The notes beneath the pieces are model-generated. The model was given only the letters and a program-made list of their open reading frames with translations. It did not search any database and was not told where the DNA came from. The position numbers were made by a program, and so were the translations under genes. A DNA stretch of 62,448 nt. It comes from Stenoxybacter acetivorans DSM 19021 (GTDB taxonomy: Bacteria; Pseudomonadota; Gammaproteobacteria; Burkholderiales; Neisseriaceae). Each line of letters begins with the position of its first letter. Within the stretch, counting starts at the first letter, position 1. The stretch covers positions 1 through 62,448 of the forward strand of contig NZ_JQKE01000012.1 of the NCBI RefSeq assembly GCF_000745895.1. Direction: 5' to 3'. Positions 40,520 to 49,339 of the stretch are shown here, piece by piece.

Positions 40520-41980
40520 TTAATCCTTATCGGGTGTTGTGTGTTTTTGTTTGGGTGCTTGCGGCACTGTATGGGCTTCTTCCCAGTTTTGGGCGCGGTG
40601 CAATACTTCGCTTACCAAGTAATCCAAATCAGGCAAATAGGCTTTGCTACCGACAGAGTTGATGATAACCACGATAAGCAGCGGGTGTTGCTGCGGGTTT
40701 TCAGGCAGCCAATAGCCTGCCAAAGCGCGGACATTCGCCAGTGTGCCGGTTTTTAAACGCAAACTGCCGCCGATTTTTTTGAAGCGGTTTTTTAGTGTGC
40801 CGTCATAGCCGGCAATGGGCAGGCTGTCGATAAATGCCGATGCGAACGGGGCGTGATAGGCTTTTTCCAGCATATCGCCGATAAACCGTGCGCTGACGCG
40901 TTCGCGGCGGGATAAGCCGGAGCCGTTTTCCAATATCAAGGTTTCATCGTCCAATCCTGCGGTAATCAGTGTGCGCCGTGCCGTGATTTTGGCGTTTTGC
41001 AGGGTGCTGCCGTTGCTGTTTTGCCCTAAGGTGAGAAACACGGTGCGGGCAATGGTGTTGTTGGAAAACTTGTTCATGTCTGCCAACACTTGCGATAAGG
41101 GCTTGGAATCTTGCACTGCCAAGATTCTTGCATTTATCGGGGTACGGCCTTCGGCAAACGTTACCCGATTGCCGCCGTCTGCCAGCCAATAACCGAGGAA
41201 GCTTTGACGAGCAAAGGTCTGCGTGTCGAGCATATTGAAAAACATTTTTTTGCCGGAGCAGGAAATCGGTATTTGCCCGCGGACACGCAAGGTATCTTTA
41301 TCGTATTGTGCACGCACATAATTGGATAAGCGCGAACAAGCGGCAGAGCTGTTTTGCCGTGTAACTTGAATATCGGTGTTGATGTCTGGCAAGGGCGGGT
41401 CGGTGATGATTTGCGGGTTGCCGTATTCATCAATAGCCGCTTGCAGCCACGCTACTTTATAAGCCACCAGATGCGGGTCGGGCGGTGTGGTGAACGTTTC
41501 GGCGGCATCGGCTTCAAAACCGTCGGCACTGCCGATGCTGTCCCATACGCTACGGTCAAACACCACTTGTCCGTTAATGCGATTGATGCCGTTTAAGCGC
41601 AATTGCGCCTGCATGGCTTGTAAACTTTCTTGGTCAAAAACAGGGTCGCCGCTGCCGATCCAATAGAGATTACCCATCAGTGTGCCGTTGATAATGGGTG
41701 CATCACTTTTCCAAACCGTGCGCCAGCGGTGGTTTTCACCCAAATGGTTCAAAGCGGCAAAGGTTGTTACCAATTTCATTACCGAAGCGGGATTGACGCT
41801 GACATCGGCGCGATGTGCGGTGAGCACTTCGCCTGTTTGCAAATCACGGGTGTAAATAGCGATTTCTTCAGGCAAGATGCGTCCGAAGCTCAAAGCGTGG
41901 ACAGGCTGAAAGATGCCGAAAGACAAAGATGCCGACAATAAATAAGGGCTTACTTTTTTAATAATATTTTTTAAAAACAT
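40520..41980 (-). CDS. dacB: D-alanyl-D-alanine carboxypeptidase/endopeptidase (PBP4 type)
   Basis: Periplasmic low-molecular-mass penicillin-binding protein, 486 residues, with a signal peptide (about 1-30, ending HALS). The class C triad is visible: SVMK with the nucleophile, the SNN motif in MNKFSNNTIAR, and KTGTL. It trims and cleaves peptidoglycan peptides. It starts 4 bases after the priA stop, so the two are translationally linked. An in-frame start at 42010 lies within priA and is less likely. Confidence 0.93.
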   Translation of the reverse strand: MFLKNIIKKVSPYLLSASLSFGIFQPVHALSFGRILPEEIAIYTRDLQTGEVLTAHRADVSVNPASVMKLVTTFAALNHLGENHRWRTVWKSDAPIINGTLMGNLYWIGSGDPVFDQESLQAMQAQLRLNGINRINGQVVFDRSVWDSIGSADGFEADAAETFTTPPDPHLVAYKVAWLQAAIDEYGNPQIITDPPLPDINTDIQVTRQNSSAACSRLSNYVRAQYDKDTLRVRGQIPISCSGKKMFFNMLDTQTFARQSFLGYWLADGGNRVTFAEGRTPINARILAVQDSKPLSQVLADMNKFSNNTIARTVFLTLGQNSNGSTLQNAKITARRTLITAGLDDETLILENGSGLSRRERVSARFIGDMLEKAYHAPFASAFIDSLPIAGYDGTLKNRFKKIGGSLRLKTGTLANVRALAGYWLPENPQQHPLLIVVIINSVGSKAYLPDLDYLVSEVLHRAQNWEEAHTVPQAPKQKHTTPDKD

Positions 41981-41984
41981 GGTG

Positions 41985-44165
41985 CTACATTTCCAAAGGA
42001 TCGACATCAATTAACCACCTGCTTTTTTTGTGTTGTTTTTGTGCCGCGGTTAAGCCTTGCTGCCACAGGCTGATTGCGTGGTGCAGATCGCGGCGGTTTT
42101 CACTTTCCAGAAAAATTTGCGCCCGTTCCCAGCCCGCCAGACGAGCCATCAGCATGGGAACAGGTCCGAGCTGGCGCACCGTTGTCAAAGCCGCCAATGG
42201 TTTTTGTAAGGCTGCCTGAACTTCGCGCAGCAAGGCTTGAGCTTCTGCGGCACTGGGTGCATCGGCACGTATGGCTGCCATGTAGGCAAACGGCGGCAAA
42301 CCCATTTCCTGCCGCTGCCGCAATTCTTCGTCGGCAAATAAGGCATAATCTTGCGCCTGCAAGGCTTGGAACACGCGGTGCTCCGGCCATTGGCTCTGTA
42401 CCCACACTTCACCGATGGCATCAGCACGTCCGGCACGCCCTGCCACTTGCATCAATTCGGCAAACAAACGTTCTGATGAACGAAAATCGGCACTGTAAAG
42501 ACTGCCGTCGGCATTGACCACAATAACCAAATTCAAACGCGCAAAATCATGCCCTTTCGCCAGCATTTGTGTGCCGACCAATACATCAATTTCATTGCGC
42601 TCAATACGGGCATACAAATTTGCCCAATCACTTTTACGGGCGGTGCTGTCGCGATCCACGCGTTCGATGCTGGCGGTTGGCAGTAAGGCGCGCAAAGTAT
42701 CTTCTGCACGCTGCGTGCCTTGTCCCACCGCGCTTAAATCTTGATTGCCGCAATCGGGGCAAATCGATGGAATGGGTTGGCGATGGCCGCAATGGTGGCA
42801 GCGCAATTGCCGTGCTTGCTGATGCAATACCAGTTTTGCCGAACAATGAGGACAACCAAATACATAACCGCAATCGCCGCAAAACAACACGGGCGCGAAA
42901 CCGCGCCGATTCAGATACACCATGCTCATGCCGCCGTCGGCAAAATTATCGCGTAATTTTTGCAAGGCGGGGGCAGAAAAACCGTTATCCAATAATTGGC
43001 GGCGGGTATCCAATAAACGTACTTGCGGCGGTTTGGCGGTTTCACGGGCGCGGCGGCTTAAAGTGAACAGCCGATATTGCCCGCGCGATGCCTTGTGCCA
43101 ACTTTCCAGCGAGGGCGTGGCACTGCCCAGCACAATGGGACACGCCGCTTGTTGCGCACGCCAAATGGCCAAATCCCGCGCATGGTAGCGCAATTCGCTT
43201 TCTTGTTTGAACGAGCTGTCGTGCTCTTCGTCCACCACAATTAAGCCAAGGTTTGGCAATGGTGTAAACACAGCCAAACGTGTGCCGATAATCAAAGATG
43301 CTTGTTGGCTTTGCGCGCGTAAATAATCATGAGCGCGTTCCCCCGCTGCTGTTTGGCTGTGCAACACCACTGCGGGCGTATTGGGGAAATACCGCTGTAA
43401 ACGCGTTAATAATTGTGGTGTGAGGTTGATTTCAGGCAGCAAGAACAATACTTGTTTGCCCGAAGTCAAAACAGCAGCCATGATGTCAAAATACACTTCG
43501 GTTTTACCGCTGCCGGTGATGCCGTGCAGCAAAAACGATGTAAATCCGCCTAAGGCGGCCTGAACGGCATCTGATGCGGAGCACTGTTCTTCGTTTAAAT
43601 CATATTCGCTTTGCGGCAGCACATTTTGCGGCGGTGCTTCGGTTTTCAGCCAGCCGTTATCCAACCAAGTATCAATCCATTTTTTTGCTTGGGTATGAAT
43701 GGATTTTAATTCACTGATTGAGCGCGGTGCGGCAGATAATGCTTGCCACAAAGCGTGTGTTTTTTGATGCCGCATGGGCGGCGGTGTTTGTGTCAAACCA
43801 AGTTCGGATAAAACGTAATAAAGCGGCAACGGCGGCAAAACAGCTGCTTTTGGGGTGCGCAAAACCTGCGGCAGTGCCGCAAATACTGCTTGTCCCAAAG
43901 GATAATGGTAGTAACGGGCAGTGAAATCCAAAAACAAACGCCAATCGCGGTCAAAAGGCATTTCGTTGGTGAACACCGTTTCAATCGGCAGAATTTTATT
44001 GGCATCAATATCGGCTTCATCGGTACAACGCCACACAATACCGACTGCCAATTTGCCGCGAAAACGCACTGCTACCCGTGTTCCCTCCGCCAAACGGACA
44101 GGGTGTGTGTAGGTGAATAAATGCGGCAGCGGTACATTCAATGCCAAATGGTGGTAAATGGTCAT
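41985..44165 (-). CDS. priA: primosomal helicase PriA
   Basis: Restarts stalled replication forks. The 726 residues have the 3'-end-binding N-terminal domain, Walker A GITGSGKTEVY, the DEEHD box, and a zinc-binding insertion with CGDCGYVFGCPHC and CHHCG...CPDC (eight Cys). Helicase motifs V and VI (GTQMLAKGHDF, QVAGRAGR) are intact. A TTG 12 bases upstream is in frame; ATG at 44165 is preferred. A DUS (42209-42220) lies in the gene. Confidence 0.97.
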   Translation of the reverse strand: MTIYHHLALNVPLPHLFTYTHPVRLAEGTRVAVRFRGKLAVGIVWRCTDEADIDANKILPIETVFTNEMPFDRDWRLFLDFTARYYHYPLGQAVFAALPQVLRTPKAAVLPPLPLYYVLSELGLTQTPPPMRHQKTHALWQALSAAPRSISELKSIHTQAKKWIDTWLDNGWLKTEAPPQNVLPQSEYDLNEEQCSASDAVQAALGGFTSFLLHGITGSGKTEVYFDIMAAVLTSGKQVLFLLPEINLTPQLLTRLQRYFPNTPAVVLHSQTAAGERAHDYLRAQSQQASLIIGTRLAVFTPLPNLGLIVVDEEHDSSFKQESELRYHARDLAIWRAQQAACPIVLGSATPSLESWHKASRGQYRLFTLSRRARETAKPPQVRLLDTRRQLLDNGFSAPALQKLRDNFADGGMSMVYLNRRGFAPVLFCGDCGYVFGCPHCSAKLVLHQQARQLRCHHCGHRQPIPSICPDCGNQDLSAVGQGTQRAEDTLRALLPTASIERVDRDSTARKSDWANLYARIERNEIDVLVGTQMLAKGHDFARLNLVIVVNADGSLYSADFRSSERLFAELMQVAGRAGRADAIGEVWVQSQWPEHRVFQALQAQDYALFADEELRQRQEMGLPPFAYMAAIRADAPSAAEAQALLREVQAALQKPLAALTTVRQLGPVPMLMARLAGWERAQIFLESENRRDLHHAISLWQQGLTAAQKQHKKSRWLIDVDPLEM

Positions 44166-44432
44166 GGGTTGAACCAAAAAAGGTTTTTTGAGTGCTTTGT
44201 GGCAGTGTCAATTAAAAAGCATTCCGTTTACGCAGACAGCGCATCGGGCGCACTTGGCGGTAAACCGTGAGTTGTGCCATTCACATGAGCGGCTACTTTA
44301 TTTTTCAGGCAGCTGTTTTGCAAAACACCAAATAATACCATTTGATTTGAATAAAACAGGTAAGTTTGTGAGAAAATGCCACAATGTACTGCCGGATATT
44401 TTAACCATAACAATTTGTATTTGATAAATATT

Positions 44433-45329
44433 ATGATGCGAACCTTACTGATTATTTTAACTTTGTGTATTGGCTGGCTGCTGTTTGGTGAATCACCTGC
44501 CGTGAAAAAATTAACCGACAAACTGCCGTTTGGTCATTGCAGCCGCCCTTTGGTTTTTCATTTGGGTGGCCTTGATTCACGTTTTGAGCTGGATGCGGGT
44601 CATGCCGAAGCAATCTTGCAGGAAGCCGCGGAAAAGTGGAATAGGGCGGCGGGTAAGGAAATATTGAAATTTGATGCGGCAAAAGGATTTCCGGTTAATT
44701 TCGTTTTTGATCAGCGTCAGCAAAGCATGATGGCACTGAAACGCAGTGTGGCAAACCTCAATGAGATGCGTTTGCAGCTGGAGTTTAAAAAACAAGTGTT
44801 GCAGCAAGAAATTGATGTTTATGAAGAGCGGCGCAATGATTATCAGCAAGAAGTTACTGATTTTAATAGTCAAGTTTCGGCATTTAACCGTGCTTATCAG
44901 CACGATGACGCAGAAGCGGGGCGTTTGCGCTATCAGGCAGACAGCTTGAAAATCAAGCAAGCAAATCTAAATGATCAGCACAGCCAATTGGATACGCAAA
45001 AATTCCAACTTCAAATGGACGCAGATACATTCAACCAAATGGTGCAGCAGCACAACCAGCAATATGGCGGTGAGCAGGAATTTACTCAGCGCGGCGTATA
45101 TAAACAAAACGGCAGCGATAAACGCGTTGAAATTTACCAATTCAATGACGACAACGATTTATTGCTGGTTGCCGTTCACGAACTGGGACACGCCTTGGGT
45201 CTTGAGCATTTACCGGCCGAGCACAATATTATGAGTGCCAGCCACAATTACAGTGTTGAAGAAAACAGCACCGAGCCGCAATTAACAGCCGATGACGTTG
45301 CCGCCGTGAAAGCGGTTTGCCGTTTGTGA
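44433..45329 (+). CDS. matrixin-like metalloprotease with internal coiled coil
   Basis: Predicted exported zinc protease, 298 residues. An N-terminal hydrophobic segment (about 2-20) is a signal anchor or signal peptide. The catalytic motif HELGHALGLEH is at 249-259, followed by the Met-turn-like NIMS, both typical of matrixins. Between the substrate-fold N-terminal part and the active site, residues about 97-210 are rich in Gln, Lys, Asp and heptad-like hydrophobics, so form a long coiled coil. This insertion inside a short metzincin fold is unusual. No clear ribosome site; ATGs at 44433 and 44436 are both possible. Substrate unknown. Confidence 0.7.
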   Translation: MMRTLLIILTLCIGWLLFGESPAVKKLTDKLPFGHCSRPLVFHLGGLDSRFELDAGHAEAILQEAAEKWNRAAGKEILKFDAAKGFPVNFVFDQRQQSMMALKRSVANLNEMRLQLEFKKQVLQQEIDVYEERRNDYQQEVTDFNSQVSAFNRAYQHDDAEAGRLRYQADSLKIKQANLNDQHSQLDTQKFQLQMDADTFNQMVQQHNQQYGGEQEFTQRGVYKQNGSDKRVEIYQFNDDNDLLLVAVHELGHALGLEHLPAEHNIMSASHNYSVEENSTEPQLTADDVAAVKAVCRL

Positions 45330-45457
45330 TTCGATTTTCAAGACAACACGGGTTTCAGGCAGCCTGACAATCAATGCACATTCGCGTAAAATGATGCCGT
45401 TTTGCCGCAAATACAGACGTTGTTTGCGGCTGTATTTCTTTTATTGACAGAAAAATA

Positions 45458-47341
45458 ATGAATTACCCCACTTTGTACGACGTAATTGTTGTCGGCGGCG
45501 GACACGCCGGTACTGAAGCGGCTTTGGCGGCAGCACGCATGGGCGCGAAAACACTGCTGCTCACCCACAACATTGAAACACTGGGTCAAATGTCATGCAA
45601 CCCGTCCATTGGTGGCATCGGCAAAGGGCATTTGGTGCGCGAAACCGATGCCTTGGGCGGTGCGATGGCATTGGCGGCGGATTATGCGGGAATTCAGTTT
45701 CGCCGTTTAAATGCTTCTAAAGGCGCGGCGGTGCGTGCCACACGCGCCCAAGCCGACCGTCTGTTGTATAAAACCGCCATTCGCCAAATGCTGGAAAATC
45801 AGGAAAATTTGGATTTGTTTCAGCAGCAAGTGGAAGACATTGTGGTTTCAGGTAGCCGAGTGTGCGGTGTAAAGACGGCAATGGGCGTTACTTTTCGCGC
45901 GCGCGCGGTGGTGCTGACTGCGGGCACATTCTTGGCAGGCAAAATCCACATCGGTATGGAAAATTATGCGGGCGGACGGGCGGGCGACCCTGCGGCGCAA
46001 AGATTATCAGGCTGCCTGAAAGAATTAAACTTGCCGCAGGCGCGTTTAAAAACGGGAACGCCGCCGCGCATTGACGGGCGCAGCATTGATTTTACCCGTT
46101 TACAGGAACAACCCGGCGACACGCCAACGCCGGTGTTTTCTGTGCGCGGCAGTCAAGCCATACACCCGCGCCAGATTTCTTGCTGGATCACCCACACCAA
46201 TGAACACACGCACGATATTATCCGCGCCGGTTTTGACCGCAGCCCGCTGTTTACCGGAAAAATCGAAGGCGTCGGTCCGCGTTATTGCCCGTCGATTGAA
46301 GACAAAGTCAATCGCTTTGCCGACAAAGACAGCCACCAGATTTTTCTGGAACCGGAGGGTTTGACCACCCATGAATATTATCCCAACGGTATTTCCACGA
46401 GTTTACCGTTTGATGTTCAATTGGATTTGGTGCATTCCATGCACGGTTTGGAGAACGCCCATATTTTGCGTCCGGGCTATGCCATTGAATATGACTATTT
46501 TGATCCGCGCAACTTAAAAGCCAGTTTAGAAACCAAAACCATCAGCGGTTTGTTTTTTGCAGGACAAATTAACGGCACAACGGGTTATGAAGAAGCGGCG
46601 GCACAAGGCTTATTGGCTGGTGCGAATGCGGTGCAATATGTACGCGAACAAGAGCCGCTGATTTTACGCCGCGAGCAAGCCTATCTGGGCGTATTGGTTG
46701 ATGATTTAATTACCAAAGGTGTGAACGAACCTTATCGCATGTTCACCAGCCGCGCCGAATATCGCTTGCAATTGCGTGAAGACAACGCCGACATGCGTTT
46801 AACCGAATTGGGTTATCGCTTGGGTTTGGTGAGCGAAGCGCAATGGCGGCTGTTTGAACAAAAGCGCGAAACGGTGGAACAAGAAATTCAACGCTTGCGC
46901 AATACTTGGTTCACGCCGCAAAACTTGGCAGAAAGCGAACAAATTCGCGTGTTGGGGCAAAAATTGACTAAAGAAGCCAGTCTGCATGATTTACTGCGCC
47001 GCCCCAACGTCAATTATGTTGGTTTAATGACTTTACCCAATGCCCAAACGGCTGAATTGGACGAAGAAGTTGCAGAACAGGTAGAAATTCAAGTTAAATA
47101 TCAAGGTTATATTGAGCGGCAAAACGAAGAAATTAACCGCCGTGCCGATTTAGAACACCTTCGGCTGCCTGAAAACATGGATTACGCTCAAGTTAAGGGC
47201 TTATCGGCAGAAGTACAGCAAAAACTCAATCAACACCGCCCCGAAACTGTAGGACAAGCCGCCAGAATTTCTGGCATTACCCCTGCGGCGGTGGCGTTGC
47301 TGATGGTGCATGTGAAGCGAGGATTTGGCGGTATAAAATGA
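45458..47341 (+). CDS. mnmG: tRNA uridine 5-carboxymethylaminomethyl modification enzyme
   Basis: FAD protein that works with MnmE on U34 of tRNAs. The 627 residues begin with the FAD fold [19 protein letters not shown] and contain [31 protein letters not shown] and [16 protein letters not shown], all invariant in the family. A DUS (45354) precedes it and another (46009-46020) lies inside it. Its stop overlaps the next start (ATGA). Confidence 0.98.
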   Translation: MNYPTLYDVIVVGGGHAGTEAALAAARMGAKTLLLTHNIETLGQMSCNPSIGGIGKGHLVRETDALGGAMALAADYAGIQFRRLNASKGAAVRATRAQADRLLYKTAIRQMLENQENLDLFQQQVEDIVVSGSRVCGVKTAMGVTFRARAVVLTAGTFLAGKIHIGMENYAGGRAGDPAAQRLSGCLKELNLPQARLKTGTPPRIDGRSIDFTRLQEQPGDTPTPVFSVRGSQAIHPRQISCWITHTNEHTHDIIRAGFDRSPLFTGKIEGVGPRYCPSIEDKVNRFADKDSHQIFLEPEGLTTHEYYPNGISTSLPFDVQLDLVHSMHGLENAHILRPGYAIEYDYFDPRNLKASLETKTISGLFFAGQINGTTGYEEAAAQGLLAGANAVQYVREQEPLILRREQAYLGVLVDDLITKGVNEPYRMFTSRAEYRLQLREDNADMRLTELGYRLGLVSEAQWRLFEQKRETVEQEIQRLRNTWFTPQNLAESEQIRVLGQKLTKEASLHDLLRRPNVNYVGLMTLPNAQTAELDEEVAEQVEIQVKYQGYIERQNEEINRRADLEHLRLPENMDYAQVKGLSAEVQQKLNQHRPETVGQAARISGITPAAVALLMVHVKRGFGGIK

Positions 47342-47823
47342 ACAATAAGATACAAGGAACAACATCGTTCTCTTATTCAAAAATAGAGCGGCGGCTAAAA
47401 AATATATTGTTATTTGCCTGCTATGCGACATCATTTTGGTGGTGTATTGATAATGGGGGAGGTGTGATTTTTAGCTTACTTGTGTCAATTGTTCATGCCA
47501 TGATACTGATTTTTCCTGCTGTTCCTTATTCGATGGTTGGTGTTCGCGCGGCGGCAATGTCAGGTGTATTGCTGGTGTCATTGGCAGGTATTTTTTTTCT
47601 TTTTTGGAATGCCGATGAAGAAACTTATAAGTGGTTTCTAATCTGGTTTTATGGTTTGTCACTGCTGCCGGTAGCAATAATCAATTTTTGTGGTGCATTT
47701 GTGCTGAAAAACAGTGTATTTAATCAAGCAGAGACCCCCGCAATACAAATAACTGCGATTACCGCTGTGCTTACGGTGCTTGTTCTGCTTTCAGTCCTCC
47801 TCTATTTGCATAATTTAGGCTGA
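47338..47823 (+). CDS. small membrane protein, unknown function
   Basis: Protein of 161 residues with about four hydrophobic segments (residues 22-40, 45-65, 72-95 and 135-157). It starts inside the mnmG stop codon, so it is translationally coupled. I do not recognise the family. It lies first in a cluster of small membrane proteins; its N-terminus ([21 protein letters not shown]) is unlike theirs. Confidence 0.65.
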   Translation: MNNKIQGTTSFSYSKIERRLKNILLFACYATSFWWCIDNGGGVIFSLLVSIVHAMILIFPAVPYSMVGVRAAAMSGVLLVSLAGIFFLFWNADEETYKWFLIWFYGLSLLPVAIINFCGAFVLKNSVFNQAETPAIQITAITAVLTVLVLLSVLLYLHNLG

Positions 47824-47863
47824 TGAATAAGTTTCTTTGTTGTTGATAATCATGGAGGTAAAT

Positions 47864-48412
47864 ATGCCTGCGGTTAAGATAAAAGAAGAAATAAGTAACA
47901 AAGATTATTCAAAAGCGGAAAAACGTTGCGCCATTACCTTGATACTTATTTGTTTTATTCTGGTGCTGATATATCCATTAATTGCCGCTATTGTTAGTGA
48001 AGATTATATTTTGGATAGTAATTATTCGGTATATTTGTCTGCGGCTATGTGGGAGGTTTTATTTATCCTGCTGCCTGTTGTACCCATGATTATTCTTCGA
48101 CCGGTAGCGGTGTCTGCTGAGGCTATTGTTTCTATTGGTTGGTTTTCTTTGTGGCACTGGTATTTAATCGTTACGCCAAATGATGGATCTGGTTTTATGA
48201 TGCTACTGTTTGATATCATCCCTGCTGTGCTGTCCGCTGTATTAAATTTAATTTTTTCGATTGTGGTTTATCGGCAGTTGTTTAGAAATGAATTCAATCG
48301 ATCCTCTGCTGCCATTGCGGCGGCGATATATGCCGTTTGGTCGGTATTGTCGTTTGCTGTGTCATACTTATTGGTACAAGTTGTCCTTTTGGTGGTGGAT
48401 CGGTTTTTCTGA
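47864..48412 (+). CDS. small membrane protein, paralogue 1
   Basis: Protein of 182 residues with four or five predicted membrane segments. The start at 47864 has a strong GGAGG site seven bases upstream. It shares a conserved cytoplasmic start with the gene at 48693 (VKIKEE, then YSKAEKRCAI) and similar LNLIFSI and AVSYLLVQV segments. Function unknown. The 200 bases at its 3' end are duplicated immediately downstream. Confidence 0.65.
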   Translation: MPAVKIKEEISNKDYSKAEKRCAITLILICFILVLIYPLIAAIVSEDYILDSNYSVYLSAAMWEVLFILLPVVPMIILRPVAVSAEAIVSIGWFSLWHWYLIVTPNDGSGFMMLLFDIIPAVLSAVLNLIFSIVVYRQLFRNEFNRSSAAIAAAIYAVWSVLSFAVSYLLVQVVLLVVDRFF

Positions 48413-48613
48413 TTTTGTATCCCTGTTGTATTGTCCGCTGTATTGAATTTAATTTTTTCGATTGTGGTTTATTGGCTGTCATTAAGGAGTGAATTTAATC
48501 AGTTCTCTGCTGCCATTACGGCGGCGATATCATATGTTGTTTGGGCAGTATTGTCGTTTACTGTGTCGTATTCATTGGTGCAGTTTATCCTTAGAAGTTT
48601 AAGGGTAAATTAA
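48413..48613 (+). pseudogene. partial duplicate of the preceding gene's 3' end
   Basis: Bases 48413-48600 repeat 48212-48412 imperfectly. The translated remnant reads IPVVLSAVLNLIFSIVVY, then a shifted-composition equivalent of the last helices, ending at 48613. It has no own start. This is either decay of a third gene or tandem duplication of one end. Confidence 0.7.
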
Positions 48614-48692
48614 AAATATAAATAAAAAGTTGGTGTTGTTGTACAATTTCCCAGTCGCTGCTGCTTATATGCTTGTAAGCATGGAGGTGAAT

Positions 48693-49259
48693 ATGTCTGT
48701 GGTTAAGATAAAAGAAGAAACAAGTAATATTGTTTATTCAAAAGCGGAAAAGCGTTGTGCCATTGCTTTAGTGCTTATTTGTTTTATTCTGATACTGGAG
48801 TTTCCATTAATTGTCGCTGTTATCAGTGGTAAAGGTTATTTGTTAGAAGATAGTTATTCTTTCTCTCTGGGCGGTCTGCGTTATGCACCATTTATTTTTC
48901 TGCCAGCTGTGCCAATGCTGATTCTTCGGCCGGCAGCGGTATCTGCCGGAGTAGTTCTTTCCGTTTGTTGGCTTTTTTTATGGGGGTTTTTTCTATTTGT
49001 TAGACCAATCGGCGAAAGGGCTGATTTTCTGATTATATTATTTTATATCATTACAACGGTGTTATCAGCTTTATTGAATTTAATTTTTTCGATAATATCT
49101 CGTTTGTCATTGAACAAAGAGGCTAAATACAATCAATCTCCTATTTCTGCTATTTTGGCAACAACAGGGTATGCGGTATGGATGGTATTTTCATTTTGGG
49201 TATCGTATTTGTTGATTTCGGTAATACTGGAGACTTATCATATTTATTCATTTCAGTAA
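48693..49259 (+). CDS. small membrane protein, paralogue 2
   Basis: Protein of 188 residues with four or five membrane segments, related to the gene at 47864 at the N-terminus (VVKIKEE, YSKAEKRCAIAL) and more diverged in the loops. The GGAGGTGAAT site eight bases before the ATG matches that of its paralogue. No charged active site is visible. It ends 80 bases before pheT. Confidence 0.65.
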   Translation: MSVVKIKEETSNIVYSKAEKRCAIALVLICFILILEFPLIVAVISGKGYLLEDSYSFSLGGLRYAPFIFLPAVPMLILRPAAVSAGVVLSVCWLFLWGFFLFVRPIGERADFLIILFYIITTVLSALLNLIFSIISRLSLNKEAKYNQSPISAILATTGYAVWMVFSFWVSYLLISVILETYHIYSFQ

Positions 49260-49339
49260 TACTATGAATACTTTGATAATAGTAGAATTATCTTTTAAAA
49301 ATTTAAATAATTAAAATATAAATAAAAACTGGAGTTTTT

